This document shows, piece by piece, positions 36,661 through 46,164 of a stretch of 64,000 nt of DNA. The notes beneath the pieces are model-generated. The model saw only the letters and a list, made by a program, of their open reading frames with translations, did no database searches and was not told where the DNA came from. Each line of letters starts with the position of its first letter. The first letter of the stretch is position 1. Both the position numbers and the translations under genes were made by a program. Origin of the DNA: G039954875 sp039954875 (GTDB taxonomy: Bacteria > Bacteroidota > Bacteroidia > Flavobacteriales > Blattabacteriaceae); assembly GCA_039954875.1 (NCBI GenBank), contig CP157202.1, positions 1,364,001 to 1,428,000 on the forward strand, in the 5' to 3' direction.

Positions 36661-37227
36661 ATGGAGAAATTCCTTATCGTAGGTTTGGGTAATGTGGGGA
36701 TAATGTATGAAAATACACGGCACAATGTAGGTTTTTGGGTACTCGATACGCTTGTGAAAATTCATTCATCGTCTTTTACCTCAGAAAGGTTGGGGGCTAT
36801 TGCTCAGCTAAATTTTAAGGGAAAACGTTTTATCTTATTGAAGCCTGCTACGTATATGAATCTTAGCGGCAAGGCTTTAGACTATTGGATGCGCAAAGAA
36901 AAGATCCCTTTGGAGTGCTTGTTTATTATCATCGATGACATTCATCTAGACTTTGGTGTACTACGTATTAGGAGTAAAGGTAGTGATGGTGGGCATAATG
37001 GGTTGAAGAGTATTCAAGAGATTTTAGGGACTTCTTTCTATACACGATTACGCTTTGGCATAGGGAATGCTTTTCCTAAAGGTAAGCAGGTAGATCATGT
37101 TTTGGGAGCCTGGAGGGAAGAAGAACTTTCAAAGCTTACGCAACGATTAGCAAAGGCTGCTGAGGCTATATTATCTTTTGGCTTGGTGGGGTTGCAGCAA
37201 ACGATGGATCGTTTTAATGGACAATAA
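36661..37227 (+). CDS. pth: Peptidyl-tRNA hydrolase
   Basis: Releases tRNA from stalled peptidyl-tRNA. From the ATG at 36661 the product has 188 residues. It keeps TRHNVGF with catalytic His21, KPATYMNLSG, IIDDIHLDFG with the catalytic aspartate, RSKGSDGGHNGLKSI and RLRFGIG. The signature loop normally written GLGNPG reads GLGNVG. The alternative GTG start at 36643 would add six residues. The gene otherwise looks functional, and it is essential in most bacteria. Confidence 0.94.
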   Translation: MEKFLIVGLGNVGIMYENTRHNVGFWVLDTLVKIHSSSFTSERLGAIAQLNFKGKRFILLKPATYMNLSGKALDYWMRKEKIPLECLFIIIDDIHLDFGVLRIRSKGSDGGHNGLKSIQEILGTSFYTRLRFGIGNAFPKGKQVDHVLGAWREEELSKLTQRLAKAAEAILSFGLVGLQQTMDRFNGQ

Positions 37228-37268
37228 ACGGGATGAACTTTTTATATTTATTTATCTTTGCGGCCACA

Positions 37269-37341
37269 GGCCTCGTAGTTTAACAGGATAAAATGTGGGA
37301 TTCCGGTTCCCATGATGGGGGTTCGAGTCCTCCCGAGGTCA
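37269..37341 (+). tRNA. tRNA-Arg (anticodon CCG)
   Basis: A 73-nt cloverleaf. The acceptor GGCCTCG pairs with CGAGGTC (one G-U), followed by discriminator A. The anticodon stem TGGGA/TCCCA encloses TTCCGGT with anticodon CCG, which reads CGG. The T arm is GGGGG-TTCGAGT-CCTCC. CCA is not encoded. It lies 41 bp after pth. Confidence 0.88.
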
Positions 37342-38754
37342 CAGGATCAAGTTGTAATGATTTAATTTTTAATAATTTATAAAATACCAGATTAATTTTT
37401 AAATAATATTCTATCTAAGCTCTATTCCATTGTTGACATTGTGATCTTTGGAAGATATGAGATGCTTTATAGTTTTCTATATTTTTCGTAAGCCTTCGTT
37501 TGCTTCTTTACAAAGGGTCATTTTAGGGGAAGGGTATGGCTTCAATGTTCTCATCTGATTGTGGTCTCTCGCCCGACTTGCCTGTTTTCAGATCCCAGTA
37601 TCTCCGGTCCTGGTTAGGTACCCACACCGCCGAGTTGTGTCCCACCAAGATTTTTGCATCCTACACCTACCGGAATTATGATGATTGATATCGCTAACTT
37701 ATATTTTTATTTTCTTTTCTTTTTCGGTCTCCTAGGTGTACTAAGGCCGAACCCATTGTATCCCTCTAATACTTCATGCGAAATGCTATGATAATGGTTA
37801 AAGGGATAAATACTATTTCGCTAGGAAGTTTTTCCAATCATTAACTGTAAATGTCTGGTCTAATCATGAGGCACCTTCGCTGCTTCTTTAAGTAAGTAAA
37901 CGCTTCACGATAAAGCATGAGTGAAAACTTACTATTGGGAATCATACCCGTGGTCTTTGAAATAAAATATTTCTAATTGTTCGGGTTGCATAGCGATCAT
38001 TTTAGTACTGATGAATAAATCGATAGTTGATAAACCATTAAGGATAATTTTTTTCTTCGTTTCATGAGAGGAAGATATGCAATTTACTATAAAACTCCAT
38101 GAAAGGATTTATTTATAGTGTATTGGATCCGTAGATTGTGGATTGCCCCCTTAGAATTGGGTTTATCCCTTTTTGTGTAGGATGGGCTTATATTTACCTC
38201 TTAAAACGGAATATATATACCTCGATCGCAGATAATATCGATCTTGGGAAGACTATACTTACATCTTTATTGTTCAAACATATAATCGTTTCATAGAAGG
38301 CAACAACTCAGTCTCAAATATTGGAAAATCCGCTCCTGTAACTGATATAATCCTCTAATTAATGGTTACTGAAAAAATTCTACAAACTCAATAAAAAAAA
38401 TAAATTTCAAAGAAGATAGAAAAAAAGTCTCCAGGCCTAAACCTACAATGATCAAAATACGAAAATACACAAAACATATATGATTAAACAAAATAGCCCA
38501 GTGGTAAAAAAACGTCATAGACATTTTTAGCATTTTTGGTGGGTAAAACTCAGAAATAATATATCCCTCTCATGAAAAACACACCCACCACACCCGGGCC
38601 TATACGTCAGTGGTATCATCCAAAACCTATGGAGCGATAAAAATCAGATCAATCTATAAGTGGAGAGAATAAGAGAAGAATAAATTTTAAACAAAAGACC
38701 GTAAAAAATGCTTATTTCCTAACTTGACTGTGTATAATATAAAAACAGACAAAG
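37342..38754. other. Decayed region between two tRNA genes
   Basis: About 1.4 kb. On the minus strand, broken frames give protein-like runs such as WVPNQDRRYWDLKTGKSGER with DENIEAIPFP (around 37500-37640), STIDLFISTKMIAMQPEQLE then IFYFKDHGYDSQ (38030-37940), and EVLEGYNG (near 37770). They suggest one or more dead genes that I could not name. From about 38290 the plus strand turns A/C-rich, the left edge of the composition block discussed in the findings. Confidence 0.45.
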
Positions 38755-38827
<73 letters not shown>

Positions 38828-39010
38828 AGGTACAATTCGGTAAATATAGCAAAAAATATAATTCATCACAATAAAGAGTTGCCGTGAAGCCTCGAATGAA
38901 TGGGCATCATATATCCAAACGATAAGCCTTTTACACCATGTAAGGTAATATATTTTTGTAATCAGAACAAAAAAAATCATCTTTGCCAGAGTTGAATTAA
39001 AATTTATTTA

Positions 39011-40324
39011 GTGCTTTCAAAAAAACATCCTATCCTTGTACTGATGATGTCTCTCTCTATTTTGACCACAATACACGGACAACGGCTTTCTGTGTCGTCT
39101 TACAGTTATTTCGGATTAGGTGAGCAAAAGTTTGATGGTGATGTGGCCACCCACGTCATGGGTGGTATTGCTACAGCTTATGAAGATCCTTTTGGTGCAA
39201 ATTTAAACTTTTCCAATCCGGCAGCCAATTCGAAGGTGCGTACGACCCTATTTAGTACCAATATTACGATTGATCAGATGAGTTTTTCAGGGAATAAAAT
39301 ATCGAAATACCAAAGCACCTTTTACTTTTCAAACATCTTTCTAGGCTTCCCACTCAGTAAGAATTTTACCTTGGGATTGGGCTATCAACCATATACAGGA
39401 TATTTTAACAGGATGTACGCCAACGAATCTTTTAACCAAGCTTACAGTCAACAAAACACTATCAAAGGAAGTGGTGGTCTCAATTCCCTCCACACCTTTC
39501 TGAGCTATAAGATCGATGAAAGTTGGAGTGTCGGCTTAAGGGGGAATTTTTTATTCGGACATCTGAGAAATCAATATCAATCTTTCCCTTGGCCGGATAC
39601 TTCCCAAATATCTTATCAAGAAGATCGCATCAAGGGGATCCACTTGACAGCTGGTGTGTTATACACATTATCCTCGGAAGGAGACAAACGGTGGTCTATA
39701 GGTGCTACTTACGGTATCGGTAATAAAGTCAATGTAAGGAGGACACAGAGGGGGGGGGGCACCAGTACACTCAGAGTAGAAATAGGCAAAGATACTTGGA
39801 TAACAAAAACTACCGCAGACACTACTGAAAATATCCCATTGAGACTACCAATGTCTGCCGGTCTAGGGGTCTCTTACGGCGAAGATTACAAATGGATGCT
39901 TAGTGCACAATACAACTGGCAAAAGAGTTCTGAGCTCAATACGATCCAACGCAAATCGGTCAAAAGTTTTAACGAAACCTACAGAAACTCAAAAAGATTC
40001 GCCTTAGGGGGCTATTGGATCCCTCAATACAATTCTTACAAAAATTATTTTGCCAAAGCTATTTATCGTGCTGGCTTATATCATGAAAATACAGCGCTAT
40101 ATATCAACAATCAAGGCATCTCCGATTACGGCTTGACATTCGGGTTAGGATTACCCATCAGATTCAAAAGAGAACTGAGAGAAAGTCACTCATATCTAAA
40201 TATCGGTCTAGCTTTAGGACAAAGAGGCACTACTCAAAGCAATCTTACCAAAGAAAATTATCTCAATCTCAAGATAGGCTTTACTTTTGGAGCAGAATGG
40301 TTTCAAAAAAGGATTTATAACTAA
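39011..40324 (+). CDS. Outer-membrane beta-barrel protein
   Basis: 437 residues from a GTG start, which keeps the lysines of the signal peptide (MLSKKHPILVLMMSLSILTT, cleavage near GQ). The mature protein begins RLSVSSYSYFGLGEQKFDGD, with MGGIATAYEDPFGANLNFSNPAA split across typical FadL-like N-terminal features, then alternating strands rich in Gly and aromatic residues, as in YGIGNK and GLGYQP. It ends on a barrel strand (IGFTFGAEWF). Bacteroidota often carry such a barrel beside lptC. A run of ten G (39750-39759) encodes Gly residues in a loop near residue 248. The transported substrate is unknown. Confidence 0.8.
   Translation: MLSKKHPILVLMMSLSILTTIHGQRLSVSSYSYFGLGEQKFDGDVATHVMGGIATAYEDPFGANLNFSNPAANSKVRTTLFSTNITIDQMSFSGNKISKYQSTFYFSNIFLGFPLSKNFTLGLGYQPYTGYFNRMYANESFNQAYSQQNTIKGSGGLNSLHTFLSYKIDESWSVGLRGNFLFGHLRNQYQSFPWPDTSQISYQEDRIKGIHLTAGVLYTLSSEGDKRWSIGATYGIGNKVNVRRTQRGGGTSTLRVEIGKDTWITKTTADTTENIPLRLPMSAGLGVSYGEDYKWMLSAQYNWQKSSELNTIQRKSVKSFNETYRNSKRFALGGYWIPQYNSYKNYFAKAIYRAGLYHENTALYINNQGISDYGLTFGLGLPIRFKRELRESHSYLNIGLALGQRGTTQSNLTKENYLNLKIGFTFGAEWFQKRIYN
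39750..39759 (+). repeat. G10 homopolymer tract within the barrel gene
   Basis: Ten consecutive G inside the reading frame of the outer-membrane protein, in an otherwise AT-rich gene. Slippage by one base would truncate the protein about halfway. Confidence 0.85.
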
Positions 40325-40376
40325 CCCCCTAAATTTATAAATACTATGCATGATAAGTGCACAATGGAATGAAAAA

Positions 40377-40940
40377 ATGTATACCTTCTCAACCAAGATA
40401 TTTTCATCAATAGGCCTGATATTCCTGATTTGCTGTGGAGAAAAAACTGGTACATCCTCTCAAAAAGAAAAAATATTTGCTTCCAGAATTTTTGTCCGGG
40501 CACAGGTCATTTCGAAGGATTCTGGCTTAGTAAAGATCAATCTCAAAGCACCACTCATTGAAGAATATGCTTTCATCAAAAAAGAAAAACCTTACACTCT
40601 ATTTCCCAAAGGATTGAAGCTCTATTACTATGAAAACAACAAAAATCAACCAGGCTCATTACAAGCCGACTGGGCCAAAATCTTCGATGAAGAAAAATAT
40701 TATGAAGCCCGTGGCAATGTGACAATCGTCAATCCAAGCAAAGACACCCTAAAAACTTCACATCTCCTCTGGAATAGAAAAGAACGAAAGATCTATAATG
40801 ATGTCCCCACCGAAATTTATCGTATCGATGGCACAATACTAAATGCAAAAAAAGGATTGGAAGGATCCGATGACTTGAAAGAAATCACCTTGAAAAACAC
40901 TGATGGACTCATCCACCTCAACCAATACCCTGCATCATGA
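40377..40940 (+). CDS. lptC: LptC-like LPS export lipoprotein
   Basis: 187 residues from the ATG at 40377. A hydrophobic signal ends LIFLICCGEK, with Cys19 or Cys20 the probable lipidated residue. The beta-jellyroll part (KINLKAPLIEEYAFIKKEKP, FPKGLKLYYYENN, LQADWAKIFDEEKYYEARGN) matches Bacteroidota LptC/YrbK, which hands LPS from the LptBFG transporter to LptA. The upstream frame to 40350 adds nine residues without family support. It overlaps the next gene by 4 bp. Confidence 0.85.
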   Translation: MYTFSTKIFSSIGLIFLICCGEKTGTSSQKEKIFASRIFVRAQVISKDSGLVKINLKAPLIEEYAFIKKEKPYTLFPKGLKLYYYENNKNQPGSLQADWAKIFDEEKYYEARGNVTIVNPSKDTLKTSHLLWNRKERKIYNDVPTEIYRIDGTILNAKKGLEGSDDLKEITLKNTDGLIHLNQYPAS

Positions 40941-42196
40941 CGACTTGCATTGGTATAATCTTGATCACCCTACTCATATCCGCCTTCTTCTCAGGTATGG
41001 AGATGGCCTTTATATCCTCCAACCGCTTTCAGATAGAATTGGAAAAAAAAAAAGACACCTTGCGGTCAAGGTTATTATCTCAAATCATAGAACAACCCAG
41101 AGAATTCATCTCCACCATGCTCATAGGCAACAATATCTCACTAGTCATCTATGGGATCTACATGGGACGGTTCATCTGGAGATTACTATCCCCTACCGTA
41201 TCGATACAACATAACGATTCGTTATGGATATTGTTTTTACAAACACTTTTATCAACTCTAATCATTTTAATCACAGCAGAGTTTTTGCCCAAACTCATCT
41301 TTGGACTATATTCTCACGAATCGTTACAATTCTTCATCATCCCCACTTACGCTATTTTTAAGCTCTTTTCACCCTTGACCCGATTCATTATTTGGATCTC
41401 AAACGGTTTTCTCAGACTCATAGGACACAGAGAAAAAAACCAAGCAAAGATTTTCGATAAAGAAGATTTAGGCCTTTTCATTTCAGAAAAAATACAAGAT
41501 ACCGAACCAACCAAGATCGAATCCGAAGTGGAAATCTTCCACAAAGCATTGGATTTTTCTGAGATAAAAGCCCGTGAATGTATGATACCCCGTAAAGAAA
41601 TGATCGCTGTAGAACTAGATACCCCCATCGAAGAGATTAGCCAAAAATTTACCGATGAAGGCCTATCGAAAATCATTGTCTACAAAGAAAATGTAGATAA
41701 TATCATCGGATACATCCATTACCTAGAATTATTTAAAAAAACCAAAGATCTCCGTTCGATCCTCCTACCCATAGAATTCGTTCACGTGACCCTGCCCGCG
41801 CAGGAAATCATGAACCTACTGATCAAAAAACGAAAAAGTGTAGCCATTGTATTAGATGAATATGGTGGTACAGCAGGACTTATCACCATTGAAGATGTTT
41901 TGGAAGAGTTACTCGGCAACATCGAAGACGAACACGACAAAGTCCAACGCATCGAAAAAAAAACTGCTGAAAATGAATTCCTCTTCTCAGCCCGTCTTGA
42001 GATCGACTACCTCAACGACAAGTACAAGCTCGAATTACCTGAATCAGAAGAGTACGAAACCCTCGGCGGCCTGATTGTATCCCATACAGAAAACATCCCG
42101 AAAGAAGATGAGATACTGACGTTGAACGACCTCTACTTCGAAGTTAAAAAAGTTTCTAAAAATAAGATAGAAGAAATTCTGATCAGAAAAAACTAA
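40937..42196 (+). CDS. CorC/HlyC-family (CNNM) membrane protein
   Basis: 419 residues. It has an N-terminal DUF21/CNNM transmembrane domain (about 1-165, starting IGIILITLLISAFFSGMEMA), then a pair of CBS domains (about 205-320, with ARECMIPRKEMIAVE and YGGTAGLITIEDVLEELLGN), and a C-terminal CorC_HlyC domain (about 345-415). Such proteins are linked to magnesium or cobalt efflux, and older annotations call them hemolysins. Not a toxin by context. It sits between lptC and the parvulin gene, as in relatives. Confidence 0.9.
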   Translation: MTTCIGIILITLLISAFFSGMEMAFISSNRFQIELEKKKDTLRSRLLSQIIEQPREFISTMLIGNNISLVIYGIYMGRFIWRLLSPTVSIQHNDSLWILFLQTLLSTLIILITAEFLPKLIFGLYSHESLQFFIIPTYAIFKLFSPLTRFIIWISNGFLRLIGHREKNQAKIFDKEDLGLFISEKIQDTEPTKIESEVEIFHKALDFSEIKARECMIPRKEMIAVELDTPIEEISQKFTDEGLSKIIVYKENVDNIIGYIHYLELFKKTKDLRSILLPIEFVHVTLPAQEIMNLLIKKRKSVAIVLDEYGGTAGLITIEDVLEELLGNIEDEHDKVQRIEKKTAENEFLFSARLEIDYLNDKYKLELPESEEYETLGGLIVSHTENIPKEDEILTLNDLYFEVKKVSKNKIEEILIRKN

Positions 42197-42262
42197 AAAA
42201 AACAAAATTCATTATTTAACCATTAAATCGTACTTTCGCCACCATATCAAACCTCATGATCC

Positions 42263-44392
42263 ATGGCTCTATTAGGAAACATTAGAAAACACTCCTGGCT
42301 ACTCATCGTGGCAATAGGGTTAGCCTTACTAGCCTTTGTCATCGACCCCAAAGCACTTTCCAACCTGGCAGGAAAAGACCTGAATATCATTGGTAAAGTC
42401 GATGACGAAGAAATCAATCATCAAGAATACATAGATCAAATAAATTTCCAAAGACAATTTAGCAGAGATCTACCCGAAACCTTTCTTAGAACTCAAGCTT
42501 GGAAAAACCTAGTCGATGAAAAACTTTTGATTCAGCAAGCTAAAAAATTAGGCATAGAAACCAGTGAAAAAGATTTTTGGAATACCCTTGCTAAACAGTC
42601 CATTTACAGCCAAGTTCCTTATTTCCAGGACAAAAAAGGCAACTTCAATACGGCTAAATTCAAATCATACTTGACCAACCTTAAAAAAGTAGTTAAAAAC
42701 AACCCACAAGCTGCCGAAGAATACAAGCTCTGGACCTATCAAAAACAATTCATCCCCAAACAACTCCTGATCAGCCAATACCTGGAAATGCCCATACATG
42801 GTCTGAACACCACCACAGCAGAAGCCACTTTAAACTATCAAGCCAAAAATGCCTCAGCCAAAATAGATTACATTCTCCTACCCTATGCCGAATACGAAAA
42901 AAAATATAAGATATCAATCAAAAACGAGGATATTGCAACCTATGTCAAAACCCACGCACCACGCTACAAAAGACCAGCTACTCGAGATCTTGGTCTAGTC
43001 ATTTTACCCTCCCAAGCCTCTCCTAAAGACATCGAAACAATCAAAAAACAAGTAGACAGTATAGCTGCCGAATTCAAAACCACCACCAACGACTCCATAT
43101 TTGCCTCAACCCATTCGGAATCCCCTTACAACTCAAATTACCACACAGAAACATCTCTACCTCCCTTCTTGAAAGACTTTGTAAAAAATGCTCATGTAGG
43201 AGATGTATATGGTCCCATCAGGGAAGAAAACGCCTATATTATGACCAAACTTACTGGGAAAAAAATGCGCTCGGAAGCTACACAATCCAGCCACATCCTC
43301 ATCTCCCACAAAGGTGCTACACGCAGTTCGGCCACTCGAAGCAAAGAAGAAGCCAAAAAAATAACTGATAGTCTTTACGCCACCATCAAAGCCGATCCAA
43401 CTCAATTTGAGATTCTTACTCAAAAATCCGATGATCCAAACGCCGCACAAAACAAAGGGAGCCTTGGTTGGACCAATAACAATGGACAAGAACTCATTCC
43501 CCAATATCAAAAATTCCTAAACGAAAACCACAAGGGTACCATAGGCATCGCCGAAACCCCATTCGGTTACCACATCATCCGGATCGATGACAAAAGCCCA
43601 TTGAAACCAGTTTATCAACTAGCCATCATTCTTAAAAGCATCAATCCCTCTAAAAAAACCGAAACCAAACTCTACACAAACGCCACACGATTCATCCAAG
43701 AAAATAACAAGGCAAGCCTGAGTGTACTCATCAATAACGCACGCAAAAAAAATTATCAAAACGTTATCTCAAAAGACATCGTAGTATCCCAATCCAATAT
43801 TAAAGAATTGAATTCCGACTCAGATGGAGAAATTATACGTTGGGCATTTGACGAAGAACGAAAACCAGGCCAAACCAAGCTATTTACAACCTCCCATGGA
43901 GACCATATCATAGCTTATCTATCTTCTATACAGGTTAAAGGACTCGCTACAGTTGAAAAAGTCAAAGACGAAGTTACCCTCATTTTGAAGAAACAAAAAC
44001 TTGCCAAACTCCTATCCGACGATATACAAAAATATTCCAGAAAAAACTTAGAAGGATTAGCTGCGGCTTTCTCCAAAGAAGTGAAAAAAGCTGATGCAAT
44101 CAACTTCAATAACCCCACCATCCAAGGAATAGGAAGAGAACCCAAGGTAATAGGTGCATCCTTCGGCCTACCACTGAAACAGCTTTCCAAACCCATAGCA
44201 GGCGAGCAAGGCGTCTTCATCATCCGTACCAGCAGACGTAGAAAAGCACCCAAAATATCCGACTACACCCAAGAAATACAAGCCAACAACGCTTTACTGA
44301 GAAGAAACCCTATGGAAACTATACTAAAAGCTCTAAAAGACAAAGCCAAGATAGAAGACTATCGAAACAAACTTTTTGATAAAAATACCTAG
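42263..44392 (+). CDS. PpiD/SurA-type periplasmic peptidyl-prolyl isomerase
   Basis: 709 residues. A single N-terminal membrane helix (HSWLLIVAIGLALLAFVID) anchors a SurA_N-type chaperone region with FLRTQAWKNLVDEKLLIQQA. A parvulin domain at about 340-440 contains SSHILISH, NKGSLGWTNNNGQELIP and TPFGYHIIRIDDK. It folds outer-membrane or secreted proteins in the periplasm. TACTTTCG at 42231-42238 is a near match to the local -7 box. The coding strand is unusually rich in A and C compared with most plus-strand genes of the window. Confidence 0.92.
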   Translation: MALLGNIRKHSWLLIVAIGLALLAFVIDPKALSNLAGKDLNIIGKVDDEEINHQEYIDQINFQRQFSRDLPETFLRTQAWKNLVDEKLLIQQAKKLGIETSEKDFWNTLAKQSIYSQVPYFQDKKGNFNTAKFKSYLTNLKKVVKNNPQAAEEYKLWTYQKQFIPKQLLISQYLEMPIHGLNTTTAEATLNYQAKNASAKIDYILLPYAEYEKKYKISIKNEDIATYVKTHAPRYKRPATRDLGLVILPSQASPKDIETIKKQVDSIAAEFKTTTNDSIFASTHSESPYNSNYHTETSLPPFLKDFVKNAHVGDVYGPIREENAYIMTKLTGKKMRSEATQSSHILISHKGATRSSATRSKEEAKKITDSLYATIKADPTQFEILTQKSDDPNAAQNKGSLGWTNNNGQELIPQYQKFLNENHKGTIGIAETPFGYHIIRIDDKSPLKPVYQLAIILKSINPSKKTETKLYTNATRFIQENNKASLSVLINNARKKNYQNVISKDIVVSQSNIKELNSDSDGEIIRWAFDEERKPGQTKLFTTSHGDHIIAYLSSIQVKGLATVEKVKDEVTLILKKQKLAKLLSDDIQKYSRKNLEGLAAAFSKEVKKADAINFNNPTIQGIGREPKVIGASFGLPLKQLSKPIAGEQGVFIIRTSRRRKAPKISDYTQEIQANNALLRRNPMETILKALKDKAKIEDYRNKLFDKNT

Positions 44393-44429
44393 TCAACGAT
44401 TAGACAAATAAATGCTCATTTCAAATGTT
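44393..44429. other. Short gap after the parvulin gene
   Basis: Nothing recognised. No hairpin with a T run follows the stop codon. Confidence 0.3.
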
Positions 44430-45200
44430 AAATCAAGAACTATACAATAAAACCATCTTCATCAAAGAGATCACTTTGTAAAAAACTAAAACAAACCATA
44501 TGGTTGAGTGTCCGCTCTATGGATGATCATACTCAAATATTCAGACTCACCGAAAAAATTCAAAATATCCACATCAAAAATCAATGATTTCCCTTGATGA
44601 TAAGTCTTTATCCGCGCCTCGTAACTCTCATTTAATTGGCTGAAATAATCTATACTAATAACATTCTCATACTCCCTATTTTACGCTTATGCCCCCCCCT
44701 CTAGACTAAGATTCGATATCTAATCCTTAAGATAAATTAACAAATTCGGGGGGGGGGGGAGGAGAGGGATAAAAGAAAGACTCCATCAACTCAAATAAAT
44801 TTCTATACGTAATATGATCCCTAGAATTGAAAAAGCCCATATAATGCAAATTGGCTGAAAAAATATATGCATCCTCAATTATGGTGCGATCGTAGATCAC
44901 GTTTTCATTACTCTCTCTTGAATCGATGACTGAGGAAATAAATCTGAAGATGAAAGGCACAACGACTTATGTCGTTATAAAAATGATCCAAATTACGGAT
45001 TATACTCTATACCTTCATAATTCGGTATTCAAACATAATACTTAAAAGTAATTATTGCAGTTGTGCCATTCAAAATAGGTTGGGGAATACTTTCAGGGGA
45101 AATTATCATGATGTTCTCACTGAGTTAATGTAGCATGTGTTTTATCTTATCGAGCTAACTCCGTTGCGTGTGGTTGGTAACCGAAATTAAAAGAATGAGA
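44430..45200 (-). pseudogene. Deoxynucleoside kinase remnant
   Basis: Minus-strand frames give a dNK-family kinase in order. Near 45030 is EGIEYNP, then after a frameshift NLDHFYNDISRCAFHLQI. A 77-residue open frame follows (44960-44727) with VIYDRTIIEDAYIFSANLHY (the DRT/S-type signature), MGFFNSRDHITYRNLFELME and a P-rich run where PPDLLIYL should be. The frame is lost at a C12 run (G12 on the plus strand), and only traces remain below. It would have phosphorylated deoxyadenosine or deoxyguanosine. The upper end is uncertain. Confidence 0.85.
44748..44759. repeat. G12 homopolymer in the kinase remnant
   Basis: Twelve consecutive G on the plus strand, with a run of eight C at 44692-44699. 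On the minus strand the C12 run replaces the two proline codons of the PPDLLIYL motif, so it looks like slippage expansion of a CC-rich site in dead DNA. Confidence 0.8.
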
Positions 45201-45583
45201 AGTTTTTGGCAGAACTCGACCCAGATATGCATAGCATATACTCTTAGAGGATCATGAAACTGTATTGTTCAAAAGACCTATATATTTCGTCTGGCTCATC
45301 TCGATTAATTACCGGGTATAATGAAAGTTATCATAACGGATGTTCTCTTCTTTTGAGATATTTGGAAAAGATATTTTACATTCAGGAATTATGGGTAAGC
45401 GGACAACAAAGAAAATTTAATCTTGTGTCTAGTAAAACAAGTAAATTATATTGATAAGGGGGTATGAAGTAAAGTTCAAGAGATTTTTAAAGACTTTTTA
45501 AAGGTCTTGTATCCTAAACTATTTTTTTACCTTGCCTTTTTGTATGTGAAACCTCTAATGGGCTTTTTATTTTTATGAATTTT
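45201..45583. other. Intergenic with one unassigned open frame
   Basis: A plus-strand frame of 66 codons (45254-45454) has no recognisable domain and no promoter of the local type. The remainder holds nothing identifiable. Confidence 0.4.
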
Positions 45584-45613
45584 AAAAGCCACCATATGGT
45601 ATAGTGGCTTTTT
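45584..45613 (-). terminator. Terminator after skp (possibly bidirectional)
   Basis: AAAAGCCAC (45584-45592) pairs with GTGGCTTTT (45604-45612) around an 11-nt loop. It lies 22 bp past the skp stop, with T-rich sequence after the stem in both directions. It closes the porG-like-uppS-bamA-skp transcript. Confidence 0.8.
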
Positions 45614-45634
45614 AATGATTTTTCAGCGGATAAA

Positions 45635-46141
45635 TTACTTGATGCCTAATTCTTTTTTAACATCTTCTGTGATGTCTGGTCCTTTATTGATCAATATGCC
45701 TTTACCAGGGCTACAATCGTCTACGCGTGTGATGCTTTTATCTTTATCAATCACTTTGATTATGGTATCTTCTACTTTTTTGTAAATGGGGTTGAGAAGT
45801 TCATTTTGTTTTTTGGTCAAGTCTTCGGTTGCTGTTTTTTGGTACTCCTCTGCTCTTTTTCGTAATACGAGCAATTCTTTGCTACGTTTTTTGTTTTCAT
45901 CGGCTTTTTTGGATGGGGCCTCTTTTTCGTATTGCTGAGATTTTTTCTGAAATTGATTCACAATTTTCTGAAACTCTGCATCGTGGATTTCAGTGAAGGT
46001 CTTCAATTGTTTCTCAGCAGTGATAAATTCTGACATTTTTTGAATAACCTCAGCGCTATTAATGCATACGATCTTTTGAGCTATAACCGGTGTAGCTCCG
46101 GCTAATAAAAATAAGAAAGGAACAGTGGTAATTTTTTTCAT
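45635..46141 (-). CDS. skp: Skp/OmpH periplasmic chaperone
   Basis: 168 residues. The signal peptide MKKITTVPFLFLLAGATPVI ends at AQ-K. The mature protein is a long charged coiled coil (FQKIVNQFQKKSQQYEKEAP to KKQNELLNPIYKKVED) bounded by beta elements, the Skp jellyfish layout. It guards outer-membrane proteins on their way to BamA, encoded upstream on the same strand. A dead second copy lies between the two. Confidence 0.92.
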   Translation of the reverse strand: MKKITTVPFLFLLAGATPVIAQKIVCINSAEVIQKMSEFITAEKQLKTFTEIHDAEFQKIVNQFQKKSQQYEKEAPSKKADENKKRSKELLVLRKRAEEYQKTATEDLTKKQNELLNPIYKKVEDTIIKVIDKDKSITRVDDCSPGKGILINKGPDITEDVKKELGIK

Positions 46142-46164
46142 ATATTTTAGTTTTAATTATATTA

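Noticed and set aside
37900..37970. Nested inverted repeats (AGTAAGT/ACTTACT around TTCAC/GTGAA)
   Set aside because: Short arms with long spacers in AT-rich decayed DNA; could easily be chance, and no RNA family fits.
40937..42196. CorC-like protein as a hemolysin or toxin
   Set aside because: The CNNM plus CBS plus CorC domain order and the lptC neighbourhood indicate a housekeeping membrane protein; the hemolysin label is historical.
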